Positions 1-7,952 of a stretch of 64,000 bases of DNA are shown piece by piece. The stretch spans positions 310,001 through 374,000 of the forward strand of contig NZ_SSMD01000003.1 of the NCBI RefSeq assembly GCF_004799325.1, read 5' to 3'. This DNA is from Thalassobius vesicularis. Its GTDB lineage: Bacteria > Pseudomonadota > Alphaproteobacteria > Rhodobacterales > Rhodobacteraceae. Under the pieces are notes generated by a model. It saw only the letters and a list, made by a program, of their open reading frames with translations. It had not been told where the DNA came from and did no database searches. The position numbers were made by a program, and so were the translations under genes. Numbering within the stretch: the first letter of the stretch is position 1; each line of letters opens with the position of its first letter.

Positions 1-674
1 CCCTGCACCATGCCGTTGCGGTTGGCGCTAAAGGGGCGGCAGGCGTCCTTGGACATCACGCGCAGCCCTTCCCAGGCTTTCACACCGCCAAAGCACAGCA
101 TGGATTCCGAGCCGCCGGTGATCATCGCCCGGCAGAACCCGCCATGGATCATCTGAAATGCCTGGCTCATCGCGTGGTTCGAGGACGCGCAGGCCGAGGA
201 CACGGTGAAGCTGGGGCCGCGCAGGTTGAACTCCATCGAGACATGGCTGGCAGCGGCGTTGTTCATCAGTTTGGGCACGACGAAGGGATGAACGCGGTTC
301 TTTCCCTCTTCGTAGACGCTGCGATAATTCTCATCCAGCGTGGTCATGCCCCCGCCGGAATTGCCCAGAACGACGCCCGCGCGGGCCGACAGCTCGTCGG
401 TGAATTCCAGACCGGATTGCGCGATGGCTTCGCGGGCGGCGATCAGCGTAAACTGGGTGAAACGGTCGTACAACGCCAGTTGCTGGCGGTTGAAGCGTTC
501 GTTCTCGTCGAAATTCTTGATCTGGCCGCCGATGCGGATCGACAGACGCTCGACATCCGGAAATTCCAGATCGGTGATGCCGCAGCGCCCTTCGCGCATG
601 GCCTCCAGCGTGTCGGGGACGTTCTGACCCAGCGCGTTGACGGTGCCAGCCCCGGTAATGACGACGCGCCTCAT
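1..674 (-). CDS. beta-ketoacyl-ACP synthase, FabF-like (3' end beyond window)
   Basis: This is a condensing enzyme that elongates an acyl-ACP with malonyl-ACP. The 224 visible residues begin MRRVVITGAG and contain the thiolase-fold nucleophile Cys162 in SSACASS; the two catalytic histidines lie past the window edge. The ATG at 674 overlaps the stop of the upstream acyl carrier protein as ATGA, so the two are translationally coupled. The neighbours lpxD and the ACP suggest service to a dedicated acyl chain, perhaps for lipid A, rather than bulk fatty acid synthesis; that is inference. It could also be an ordinary FabF paralogue. The family call is firm and the pathway is not. Confidence 0.88.
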   Translation of the reverse strand, partial: MRRVVITGAGTVNALGQNVPDTLEAMREGRCGITDLEFPDVERLSIRIGGQIKNFDENERFNRQQLALYDRFTQFTLIAAREAIAQSGLEFTDELSARAGVVLGNSGGGMTTLDENYRSVYEEGKNRVHPFVVPKLMNNAAASHVSMEFNLRGPSFTVSSACASSNHAMSQAFQMIHGGFCRAMITGGSESMLCFGGVKAWEGLRVMSKDACRPFSANRNGMVQ

Positions 675-931
675 GCGGCTTGCTCGGTCACCAGTTTTTC
701 GATGCCGGCAACGATCGAGGCCACCGATGAGATGTCGAAATCGCTTTGATCGGGTTCGTTGGCGTTGAAGGGCACCGTGATGTCGAATGCCTCTTCGATG
801 GCAAAGATCGATTCCACCAGGCCCAGGCTGTCGATCCCCAGACTTTCCAGCGTGCTGTCCATCGTCACGTCCGACGGCTCCAGCACGGCTTGTTCAGCGA
901 TGATTGCGATCACTTTATCCTTGATGCTCAT
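671..931 (-). CDS. acyl carrier protein
   Basis: An 86-residue acidic protein of ACP size with the phosphopantetheine attachment motif GIDSLGLVE, whose modified residue would be Ser35. After 4'-phosphopantetheinylation it would carry acyl intermediates as thioesters in the cytoplasm. It lies 35 bp downstream of lpxD and overlaps the following ketosynthase start by 4 bp. Its sequence is not the near-invariant housekeeping AcpP, and it has an unusual Asn/Asp/Gln-containing insert after helix II. I infer a specialised ACP working with the adjacent ketosynthase, by analogy with AcpXL of rhizobial lipid A synthesis. I cannot say which acyl chain it carries. Confidence 0.9.
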   Translation of the reverse strand: MSIKDKVIAIIAEQAVLEPSDVTMDSTLESLGIDSLGLVESIFAIEEAFDITVPFNANEPDQSDFDISSVASIVAGIEKLVTEQAA

Positions 932-966
932 GATCCCGGCCCTTCTATCCTCTCTCAGAGGAATAA

Positions 967-2058
967 TTAGTCATTGTCCGGCGAGCTTTTAAGGCCCTTT
1001 TGTAACACAGAGACGTCACGGAACAGGCGCGGCAGTCTGCGCAGGTATTTGTAGATCTCGATATGCTGGTCCATTTTCATCGCCGGATAGCCCAGCATGA
1101 CACGGCCCGCGGGGATATTCGACAACACCTTGGTGGCGCCGCCGGTGATGACGTGATCGCCGATAAACAGGTTGTCCGAGACGCCGGTCTGCCCGCCCAG
1201 CACGACGTTATTGCCGATCCGGGTCGAGCCCGCGACGCCGACCTGCGCGCAGATCAGGCAGTCGTTGCCGATCTCGACGTTGTGGCCGATCTGGGCAAGG
1301 TTGTCGAATTTCACGCCGTTGCCGATGCGGGTGTCACGCACGGTGCCCCGGTCGATACAGCTGTTGGCGCCCAGTTCAACATCGTCGCCGATGGTGACAT
1401 TTCCAAGCGAATGAATGCGGGCATAAGACTGGCCGTGCAGCTCGGTTTCCTTGCCAAGGGTTTCGCGGACCTTTTCGACCGCCGACACCTCGGGCGTGAC
1501 AAAGCTGAAGCCATCCGCGCCGACGGTTGCCCCCGGCTGGCCGATGAATCGCTTGCCGATGCGGACGCGGGCGCCCAGCTTGACGCCTTCGCGCAGGAAT
1601 GCGCCTTCACCCAGAGTGACATCGGCGCCAATGAAGCATTGCGGCCCAATGACCGAGTTCGCGCCGATCTGTGCGCGGGGGCCGATCACGGTCAGCGGGC
1701 CGACGCTGACATTTTCACCCAGTTGGGCAGAGGGGTCGATGACGGCCGAGGGATGGATGCCCGCCGCATAGCCCTGCCCCTGATCCATCATCGCGGACAG
1801 GCCGGACATTGCATAGCGCGCACGGTTGGGCACGATCGCGGCCTCAAGGCCAAGCGCCTGCCAGTCGGCGCCGGCCCAGACCATCGCGGCGCGTGCCTTG
1901 CCTGCGCTCAGGCCCTCGGCGTATTTCGGGCTCATGGCCAAGGCCAGATCGCCCGGCCCTGCCATCGCGGGTTCCGCCACGCCGGAAATCGGCAGATCTA
2001 CAGCGCCGAAAGCCTGAGCCCCCAGCGCCGCAGCGATGTCCTTGACCGTGTGCGTCAT
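967..2058 (-). CDS. lpxD: UDP-3-O-(3-hydroxyacyl)glucosamine N-acyltransferase LpxD
   Basis: Third enzyme of lipid A synthesis: it transfers a 3-hydroxyacyl group from ACP to UDP-3-O-acylglucosamine in the cytoplasm. The 363-residue protein has an N-terminal uridine-binding domain (about 1-100) followed by many hexapeptide (left-handed beta-helix) repeats. The catalytic histidine is His259 in QIGHNVEIG. I chose the ATG at 2058 because GGAGG lies seven bases upstream and the N-terminus MTHTVKDIAAALG fits the family; a longer frame to 2142 lacks support. It follows the L,D-transpeptidase by 32 bp and precedes an ACP. In many proteobacteria lpxD lies between skp and fabZ, but here it is about 47 kb from that cluster. 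Confidence 0.95.
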   Translation of the reverse strand: MTHTVKDIAAALGAQAFGAVDLPISGVAEPAMAGPGDLALAMSPKYAEGLSAGKARAAMVWAGADWQALGLEAAIVPNRARYAMSGLSAMMDQGQGYAAGIHPSAVIDPSAQLGENVSVGPLTVIGPRAQIGANSVIGPQCFIGADVTLGEGAFLREGVKLGARVRIGKRFIGQPGATVGADGFSFVTPEVSAVEKVRETLGKETELHGQSYARIHSLGNVTIGDDVELGANSCIDRGTVRDTRIGNGVKFDNLAQIGHNVEIGNDCLICAQVGVAGSTRIGNNVVLGGQTGVSDNLFIGDHVITGGATKVLSNIPAGRVMLGYPAMKMDQHIEIYKYLRRLPRLFRDVSVLQKGLKSSPDND

Positions 2059-2090
2059 GTGTCCGCCTCCAGATAGTGCTGGGGCGTGAT

Positions 2091-3698
2091 TTACCCCCGA
2101 TTGGCGATCAACGCCACCCCTGCCGCATCCAGAGCGTTCCAAATCTTGGCGTCGCGGCCATAGACGTCACGGCGGAACTCTAGCTGGCCGCGCGGAGTGG
2201 TCAGTGCGGTGCGGTAGATGATGTGCACGGGGATGTTCTGTTCCAGATCAATCTGGGTTTCCCGCCCGGTTTTCAGCACCTTGTGGAACACGCCCTTGGG
2301 ATCGTCGGTCTGGCGGGCCAGCAGCGTGTAAGCAAAATCGAAGGGCTGCGCCAGACGAATGCAGCCGTGGCTATAGGCGCGGGTTTCGCGGGCGAACAGG
2401 CTTTTGGCCGGGGTGTCGTGCAGGTAGATGTTATAGCGGTTCGGGAACATGAACTTCACCAGACCCAGCGCGTTCGAGTTCGACGGCGCCTGCTTCATGT
2501 CGAAGGGGAAGTTCTTTTCGGTGTACTGGTTGAAGTCGACATTGGCCCGGCTGACCGCGCGGCCGCTGGAATCCGTGATGTTCAGATGACCCGCAGCGTT
2601 TGGGTTCTTCTTGAGCATCGGCAGGTATTCCTTGACCGCGATCGAACGGGGCACGTTCCACGTCGGGTTGACGATCATGTGCTCCATCTCGTCCGAGAAT
2701 TCCGGGCTGCGGCGGTCATGCTGATTCATGCCCACGACCGAGCGCGTGACGAAGGTCAGCTTGTTGTCGTCCATCACCTTGGCGGTGAAATCGGTCAGGT
2801 TGACCAGGATGTGACGCTTGCCACGCTCCATATTCATCCAACGCTCGCGCTCCATCGCGACGATGACGGATTTCAGGCGTTCTTCGGGCGAGACGTTGAT
2901 TTCCGTCAGGGTGCCGCCGCCGGCAACGCCGTCGGTGTCCAGACCATGTGCCGCTTGGAATTTCTGAACGGCCACCATGATCTCGGCGTCATAGCTGCGC
3001 GTGGCGGTGCGGGTCAGATAGCCCATCGCGATCAAACGGTCGCGCAGCGCCACGACGGCGGGGCCGGAATCACCCTGCTCCAGCTTCTTGCCGGGCACGG
3101 TGGCGCCCCAGCCGCCACGCTCGATTGTGCGTTCAAGTGTCAGTTTGCCCTTCATCAGGCGGGTGTATTCGGGATTATGCGGCGGCAGGGCCCGCAGGAA
3201 CGCGTCGGGCGAAGCTTGGACGAAATCCGTCAGATAGCCCTTGCGGTTGCGCAGCGGAACTTCGCGCTTGATGTCATCGTCGACGGCACCGGGTTTCAGA
3301 ATGCCGGTCTGCACGTCGCGCGCGTAGGTCAGGAACGCCTTGGACATGGCGACTTCGACCTTGCCCAGATCACGGGCGCTGCGGACATCAGCCAACATGG
3401 CCAGCAGACCCGGCACATCATAGCGCGCGGCGGGCAAACCGTGGGCTGCAGCGGTGTCCAAAGCGGCCAGCAAGGCGCGGCGGCGGCTTTGATCCAGTGC
3501 CTCAGGGCCGGTCCAGATCGGGGCATATTCGGTCTCGCGGTAGAAATCCGCGATGTCGCGATCCAGCGCGGCGGCCTCGGCCACGGCTTGCTTGAAAGCC
3601 GGGATTTCGGCCCGAATCTGGGCCGGAAGTGCAATCAGCACCATGGAAGCAAAGGCAAAAACAAACCGGACAATGCCGGAACGGGTCAGCGTGCGCAT
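2091..3698 (-). CDS. L,D-transpeptidase, YcbB-like, with peptidoglycan-binding domain
   Basis: A 535-residue exported protein that would form 3-3 peptidoglycan cross-links or anchor proteins to the wall in the periplasm. It has a signal peptide (about 1-30, ending PAQIRA) and an N-terminal scaffold domain. A PG_binding_1 repeat follows (LEQGDSGPAVVALRDRL), then a YkuD catalytic domain with HDTP and SHGCIR; the nucleophile is Cys446. The ATG at 3698 is preferred over the in-frame start at 3857 because it begins directly with the signal peptide and follows a GAGGGA-type ribosome site. It is first in the operon ldt-lpxD-acp-fabF. The size and domain order match the LdtD/YcbB family. Confidence 0.92.
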   Translation of the reverse strand: MRTLTRSGIVRFVFAFASMVLIALPAQIRAEIPAFKQAVAEAAALDRDIADFYRETEYAPIWTGPEALDQSRRRALLAALDTAAAHGLPAARYDVPGLLAMLADVRSARDLGKVEVAMSKAFLTYARDVQTGILKPGAVDDDIKREVPLRNRKGYLTDFVQASPDAFLRALPPHNPEYTRLMKGKLTLERTIERGGWGATVPGKKLEQGDSGPAVVALRDRLIAMGYLTRTATRSYDAEIMVAVQKFQAAHGLDTDGVAGGGTLTEINVSPEERLKSVIVAMERERWMNMERGKRHILVNLTDFTAKVMDDNKLTFVTRSVVGMNQHDRRSPEFSDEMEHMIVNPTWNVPRSIAVKEYLPMLKKNPNAAGHLNITDSSGRAVSRANVDFNQYTEKNFPFDMKQAPSNSNALGLVKFMFPNRYNIYLHDTPAKSLFARETRAYSHGCIRLAQPFDFAYTLLARQTDDPKGVFHKVLKTGRETQIDLEQNIPVHIIYRTALTTPRGQLEFRRDVYGRDAKIWNALDAAGVALIANRG

Positions 3699-4019
3699 GA
3701 TCTCGTCCCTCTTATTTTTCTGAACGCGCGAAGTATCTCTAACTGTCTCAAGCAGTCTAACCATCTGTCTAATCACATTTCCTTCAGAAGAAAAAGGTGC
3801 CGCAGAGTGATGCAAGCGGGCATCGCATCTCACGAGTTTGCCACAAAACGGAAACATTCAGCAATTTTTCGCCGACTCCTCTTGATTTCAGAAAATTTGC
3901 GAAAAAACGGGTTTGGTCACGGGGAAAACCTATGGCATAAAACCCGTGCATCTGGGGATGACATAGGCAGGGGCTGCGCAACGTCGCGGCCAAGCAAGAA
4001 CGACGGGACGGCGTTACTG
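3699..4019. other. divergent intergenic region of about 320 bp
   Basis: This non-coding stretch separates the ldt-lpxD operon (minus) from the DUF882 gene (plus), so both promoters should lie here. It is visibly AT-richer than its surroundings, particularly 3868-3950. I see no convincing operator palindrome, RNA gene or small ORF. The long plus-strand frame running through it from 2223 is antisense to the transpeptidase and only becomes coding at 4020. Confidence 0.6.
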
Positions 4020-4589
4020 ATGACGAAAGACGGCTCCACGGGCATTTCGCGGCGTGCACTTCTCGGTGCCTTCGCGGCGACCACGCTGACGGCAGCACCG
4101 ACTTTTTCCAATGCAGCAGGGTTTCTGCGCGGCGCAGGCGACATTCGCCGCGTGCGTATGTACTCGGGGCGCACCGGTGAAAAACTCGACATGATCTACT
4201 GGATCGAGGGCGAATACGTCAAAGACGCCCTGAAAGAGATCAACTTTTTCATGCGCGACTGGCGTACCAACGAAACCAAGTCGATGGACACCCGCACGCT
4301 GGACATCATCGCGGCCACGCATAACCTGTTGGACGTGAACGAGCCCTACACTCTGCTTTCGGGCTATCGCTGCCCGGCAACCAATGCGATGCTGCGTTCG
4401 TCGTCGCGCAAGGTGGCCAAGAACTCGCTGCACATGCAGGGCCAGGCCGCAGACCTGCGTCTGGGCTCGCGCTCGGTCAGCCAGATCTACCGCGCTGCAT
4501 CCGCTTGCCATGCTGGGGGCGTTGGCAAGTACAGCCGGTCGAACTTCGTGCACATGGATTGCGGTCCGATCCGCAGCTGGGGTGCCTGA
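4020..4589 (+). CDS. Tat-exported DUF882 (YcbK-like) peptidase_M15-type protein
   Basis: A 189-residue protein starting MTKDGSTG with a twin-arginine signal (SRRALLGAF, then an Ala-rich stretch). The mature part matches the DUF882/YcbK group of the peptidase M15 (D-Ala-D-Ala carboxypeptidase-like) fold. LLSGYRCPATN, the SLHMQGQAADLR motif with zinc-site His and Asp, and the C-terminal NFVHMDCGPIRSWG supply the expected metal ligands. It would act on periplasmic peptidoglycan. It is divergent from the L,D-transpeptidase, consistent with a wall-remodelling locus. The ATG at 4020 is chosen because the Tat signal follows at once; the frame extends far upstream as antisense sequence. Confidence 0.9.
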   Translation: MTKDGSTGISRRALLGAFAATTLTAAPTFSNAAGFLRGAGDIRRVRMYSGRTGEKLDMIYWIEGEYVKDALKEINFFMRDWRTNETKSMDTRTLDIIAATHNLLDVNEPYTLLSGYRCPATNAMLRSSSRKVAKNSLHMQGQAADLRLGSRSVSQIYRAASACHAGGVGKYSRSNFVHMDCGPIRSWGA

Positions 4590-4613
4590 GGCCCCAAATC
4601 CGCGTTACGCCGC

Positions 4614-4637
4614 AAAGCCCGCCATTGGCGGGTTTTT
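4614..4637 (+). terminator. Rho-independent terminator after DUF882 gene
   Basis: Stem CCCGCC/GGCGGG with an ATT loop (4618-4632) followed by TTTTT, 28 bp after the stop codon. Confidence 0.85.
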
Positions 4638-4710
4638 CATTTTCTGTGGTGTGTGATCACCTCCCCAGGTTCCTACACTGTCAGAACGCAGACCCGCGCG
4701 GATGGTTCCG

Positions 4711-4736
4711 AAAAAAAACCCCAGCCGAAGCCGGGG
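4711..4736 (-). terminator. Rho-independent terminator after cytochrome b gene
   Basis: Read on the minus strand: a seven-base-pair GC stem (one G-U pair) closed by a TTCG tetraloop at 4719-4736, followed by eight T residues. It ends the octaheme cytochrome/cytochrome b operon and lies tail to tail with the terminator at 4614. Confidence 0.88.
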
Positions 4737-4757
4737 TCAGTAACGCACAGGGGGAAG

Positions 4758-5411
4758 TCATTCGGCTGGCAACAGCCGGTCGGGTTCGTTCTGTTCAAGA
4801 TAGGCCAGCTGTTCGGGGGTCAGGTCGACCTCGTCATAACCGGTCAGCATCGGGCGGACGTGGCTGCGGAAGCCGTGGCCGACGGTCAGCAGGTAGACGT
4901 GGACGATCACGAAGGCGGCGATCACATAGGCGGCCAGCAGGTGGATATTGGCCACGATTGTGATGATCTGCGCGCCCTGCCCCCAGAAATTATAGGTCAG
5001 GTACAACACGCCCGAGACCCAGATCGCCGGAAAGACGAACCATTTCAGCCCGAAATACGTCGCGGCTTGCAGCGGGTTGTGCTTGCGCCAGAAGATTTTT
5101 TTGTAGGGATGCTCCTGCCCGCTGAAGACGCCGTAAGCGTAGAACTTGGCCACCTCGATCATGCCCTCGATCTTGGGGATGAACTGTTTCCATGTGCCGG
5201 TGGTGAACAGCCAGAAGGTGGCAAAGATCCACAGCGTCAGCAGCGCCAGAGCCGCGATCGTGTGCAGCATCACCGCCGGACCGAACGGGATGACCGAGTG
5301 TACCCCGTTCAGCCCAAGCCCTGTGAACAGCAATGCCATAATCAGCAGAACCTGCATCCAGTGCCACAGCCGTTCGAAGCGGGGGTAAACCTTGACGAAA
5401 CGCTTAGTCAT
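4758..5411 (-). CDS. membrane cytochrome b subunit (thiosulfate reductase/formate dehydrogenase cyt b type)
   Basis: A 217-residue integral membrane protein with about four hydrophobic helices and conserved histidines in helices 1, 2 and 4 (RLWHWMQ, LHTIAAL, IHLLAAYV, IVHVYLL). This pattern is that of the di-heme b-type cytochromes that carry quinol electrons to periplasmic enzymes. Its ATG overlaps the end of the octaheme cytochrome gene by 8 bp, so the products are probably made together. The likely role is a quinol:cytochrome electron conduit feeding the octaheme protein; the direction of flow is inferred. A terminator follows. Confidence 0.85.
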   Translation of the reverse strand: MTKRFVKVYPRFERLWHWMQVLLIMALLFTGLGLNGVHSVIPFGPAVMLHTIAALALLTLWIFATFWLFTTGTWKQFIPKIEGMIEVAKFYAYGVFSGQEHPYKKIFWRKHNPLQAATYFGLKWFVFPAIWVSGVLYLTYNFWGQGAQIITIVANIHLLAAYVIAAFVIVHVYLLTVGHGFRSHVRPMLTGYDEVDLTPEQLAYLEQNEPDRLLPAE

Positions 5412-7041
5412 GGTGAGTTCCTTTCTTGCCGGTGAACAGCCGCAGCGCGCCGTGCATCAGCACACCCGCCAGCGCGCCCAGCACCAGCAGTTTGCCCAGG
5501 ATGCCGATCCAGCTGTTGGTGTCGGTGCCCGGCATGAAGATGCCCGCGATGTTTTGCATCCGGCCGTCCTTGGCATGGCATTCCTCGCACTCGACCGCCT
5601 GTTCAGAGGGGGCGACCATGTGGGTGATCGGCCAGTACATATAGGTGTCGACGAAATCGAACTTGCCTGAGTACGGCTGCTTGGCGGCCTTCATGCCCGC
5701 ATCAATCGCCTTGGCCCAGTCGAAGTTGGTCCAGAACGCTGTGTCGGTTTTCGGGCCCCAGACATGGGTGTAGACGAGGTTCTTGTTCTCGACGTCATAG
5801 GCCTGCCGCCCCTCCATCCGTTTGAACGGCCAGATGCGGCTGTCGGGCTGACCCGGGTGGCCGTTGATCGAGTTCACCTCGACCGTTTGCGTCGGGTCGA
5901 TCTTGCGGTCGATGGTCGAATATTCCACCTGCCCGTCGAACCACGCGTAGTAGGGCGTGACGTCCTCGCCGTATTCAAAATTGCCCTTGGTGGACAGGTA
6001 CGTGTGCAGATGCTTGCCGGTGGACGAGACGAACCCGTCCTCAGAGATCGGCTTGCCGTCCTTGTCCAGCTTGCCGGCCGTCGACCAGTCCCACAGGGTT
6101 TTGGTGGGCACGCCGCCGCGGGCAAAGCTGGGGATGTGACAGGTCTGGCAGGCCAGCTTGTCGGTGTGGTCGTTCAGCTTCACGCCCTTCAGGGTGACGG
6201 GGTGGGGTTCGGTTCCGTGGCAGCTTTGGCAACTGGCCGAGTAGCGATGCTCGCCCGGTTTGCCGGTGCCGGTGGTGTCCGCCGCCTCGACATTATAGCG
6301 CGATCCGGCCCAGGCGTGTTCCTCCGAGGCGTGGCAGGTCGAGCAGGTCATCCCCTCGCCGCCGTCTTCTTTCGCGGACATGTGCACGTCCACATCATGC
6401 GACGGGTTATACAGGGCCGAGGACAGATCCCCGTGCTTCACGTTATCCCCGCCACCGCCGTAGAAGTGGCAGTTGCCGCAATTGTCCCGCCCCGGCATCC
6501 CAACGCTTTGCGCGGCCTTGGTCAGGTCAACCGCCCAGGCCTTGGCCCCGGTGATAGTGGTGCCTTTTGCCTCCATCGGCGGGTGCCCCGCCCCGGTGGC
6601 CAGTTTCGTGTAATTCGCCGACCGGTCGTGGCAGACCAGACAGTCCACCGCGTTCGCCTCTTGCGGTGGGGGCTGGTTCATATCGGTCCAGCCATAGCCC
6701 GCATGGCACGAGGTGCAGCGCGGCTCGTTCCCCGCGACCGAGCCGCAAAACGAGTTGATGACGTTACGCTTACCCAGTTTCTGGCCGGTCTCGGGGTGCT
6801 CATAGTCCCAGTCGAAGTGGATAGAGTGCATCTTGACCTGATCGTCCGCCTGGTTGTGGCAGGACAGGCAGGCTTCGGTCACTTCCGGGCCCGAGGCGAA
6901 AGGTTTGTTCAGGATCTCGAACTTGGAATGGTCAGCCGTGCTTTGCAGGCTGGGTTCCGGTGTGGATTGCTGTGCCAAGGCCCCCAGAGGCATGGCCACG
7001 CCAAGCCCCGCTGCCAAGGCAAACAGGCGAATGATACCCAT
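5404..7041 (-). CDS. octaheme c-type cytochrome, tetrathionate reductase (Otr) family
   Basis: A 545-residue periplasmic protein with a signal peptide (1-23, ending GALAQQ) and exactly eight CXXCH heme sites: CLSCH, CTSCH, CLVCH, CGNCH, CSTCH, CQSCH, CQTCH and CEECH. The first is at residues 58-62 and the last at 485-489. A C-terminal hydrophobic helix (about 512-532) would anchor it next to the cytochrome b encoded downstream. Characterised Otr reduces tetrathionate, and also nitrite and hydroxylamine in vitro, so the physiological substrate here is open. The ATG at 7041 follows GGAGGAGGG. An FNR box lies 70 bp upstream, indicating induction at low oxygen. Confidence 0.92.
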   Translation of the reverse strand: MGIIRLFALAAGLGVAMPLGALAQQSTPEPSLQSTADHSKFEILNKPFASGPEVTEACLSCHNQADDQVKMHSIHFDWDYEHPETGQKLGKRNVINSFCGSVAGNEPRCTSCHAGYGWTDMNQPPPQEANAVDCLVCHDRSANYTKLATGAGHPPMEAKGTTITGAKAWAVDLTKAAQSVGMPGRDNCGNCHFYGGGGDNVKHGDLSSALYNPSHDVDVHMSAKEDGGEGMTCSTCHASEEHAWAGSRYNVEAADTTGTGKPGEHRYSASCQSCHGTEPHPVTLKGVKLNDHTDKLACQTCHIPSFARGGVPTKTLWDWSTAGKLDKDGKPISEDGFVSSTGKHLHTYLSTKGNFEYGEDVTPYYAWFDGQVEYSTIDRKIDPTQTVEVNSINGHPGQPDSRIWPFKRMEGRQAYDVENKNLVYTHVWGPKTDTAFWTNFDWAKAIDAGMKAAKQPYSGKFDFVDTYMYWPITHMVAPSEQAVECEECHAKDGRMQNIAGIFMPGTDTNSWIGILGKLLVLGALAGVLMHGALRLFTGKKGTHHD

Positions 7042-7110
7042 GATCTTGCCCCCTCCTCCGCGGCTAGATTCGTATTCTGGTATTAGAATGTGACAAAAGA
7101 GGGTACTTTG

Positions 7111-7124
7111 TTGATCCAGATCAA
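7111..7124 (-). promoter_or_regulatory. FNR/FnrL-type operator
   Basis: TTGATCCAGATCAA is a perfect TTGAT-N4-ATCAA palindrome, the consensus for FNR-family regulators (FnrL in Rhodobacter relatives). Its centre lies about 76 bp from the octaheme cytochrome ATG. If it sits at the usual -41.5 activator position, transcription would begin near 7076. The divergent amidotransferase ATG is 94 bp to the other side and could also respond. Confidence 0.85.
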
Positions 7125-7217
7125 ATGAGCGCAAAAACCTATGCCGAAGATTGATCTTTCTTCCTGGAACCAGTTCTTTTATCCCCTGCCCAGTCCGGAA
7201 CCAGTGGAACAGCGCCG

Positions 7218-7952
7218 ATGAAACCCTTTCTGATCCTGCAATTGCGCCCCGAGGCCGAAGCGTCCGACGACGAATACGCGGCCTTTCTGGCCAAGGGCGG
7301 CCTCAGCGCCGATCAGACCCGGCGTATCCGGCTGGAATCCGAGGACATGCCCGATCTGGATCTGGCGGATTATTCCGGCGTGATCGTCGGCGGCGGTCCG
7401 GGCTGCGTGTCCGATGCCCCAGAAAAGAAAGACCCGTTGGAGGCGAAGATCGAGGCGGAAATCCTGTCGCTGATGCCACAGATCACCGCGCAGGACGTGC
7501 CCTTCATGGGCTGCTGCTATGGCATCGGCATTCTGGCGCATCACCTGGGCGCGACGGTCAGCAAGGCGCAATATGGCGAACCGGTCGGCCCCTCGCTGTG
7601 TGTGCAAACCCCCGAGGGCGCGGCGGATCCGATCTTGGCGGGGCTACCCGATCAGTTCCACGCCTTTGTTGGCCATAAAGAGGCCGTGCAGCACCTGCCC
7701 GAAGGCGCGGTGCATCTTCTGTCCTCCGGCCCCTGCCCGTTCCAGATGATCCGCTATGGCCAGAACGTCTATGCCACGCAATTCCACCCCGAGGCCGACA
7801 GCGCCGGGTTTGAGCTGCGCATCCGCATCTACAAGAACAAGGGCTATTTCCCGCCCGAAGAGGCCGACAGCCTGATCCATATGTGCCGCGCGGCGGACGT
7901 GCACGCGCCCGACCGCATCCTGCGCAACTTCGTCAGCCGTTACGCGCGCTAA
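7218..7952 (+). CDS. class I glutamine amidotransferase-like protein (GMP synthase GATase-like)
   Basis: A 244-residue stand-alone class I glutamine amidotransferase domain. The nucleophile elbow reads GCCYGIG (Cys100), and the catalytic His190 and Glu192 are in QFHPEAD, so the hydrolase triad is complete. GVIVGGGPG near residue 60 forms the oxyanion region. No ATP pyrophosphatase domain follows, so it is not GuaA itself. Such free-standing proteins are often gamma-glutamyl hydrolase- or transferase-like, and the substrate cannot be read from sequence. The 3' end overlaps the convergent monooxygenase gene by 20 bp. The ribosome site before the ATG is weak. Confidence 0.85.
   Translation: MKPFLILQLRPEAEASDDEYAAFLAKGGLSADQTRRIRLESEDMPDLDLADYSGVIVGGGPGCVSDAPEKKDPLEAKIEAEILSLMPQITAQDVPFMGCCYGIGILAHHLGATVSKAQYGEPVGPSLCVQTPEGAADPILAGLPDQFHAFVGHKEAVQHLPEGAVHLLSSGPCPFQMIRYGQNVYATQFHPEADSAGFELRIRIYKNKGYFPPEEADSLIHMCRAADVHAPDRILRNFVSRYAR

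Noticed and set aside
2223-4019. 5' extension of the DUF882 frame (total 788 codons)
   Set aside because: It is antisense to the L,D-transpeptidase, has no recognisable domain, and the Tat signal begins precisely at the ATG at 4020.
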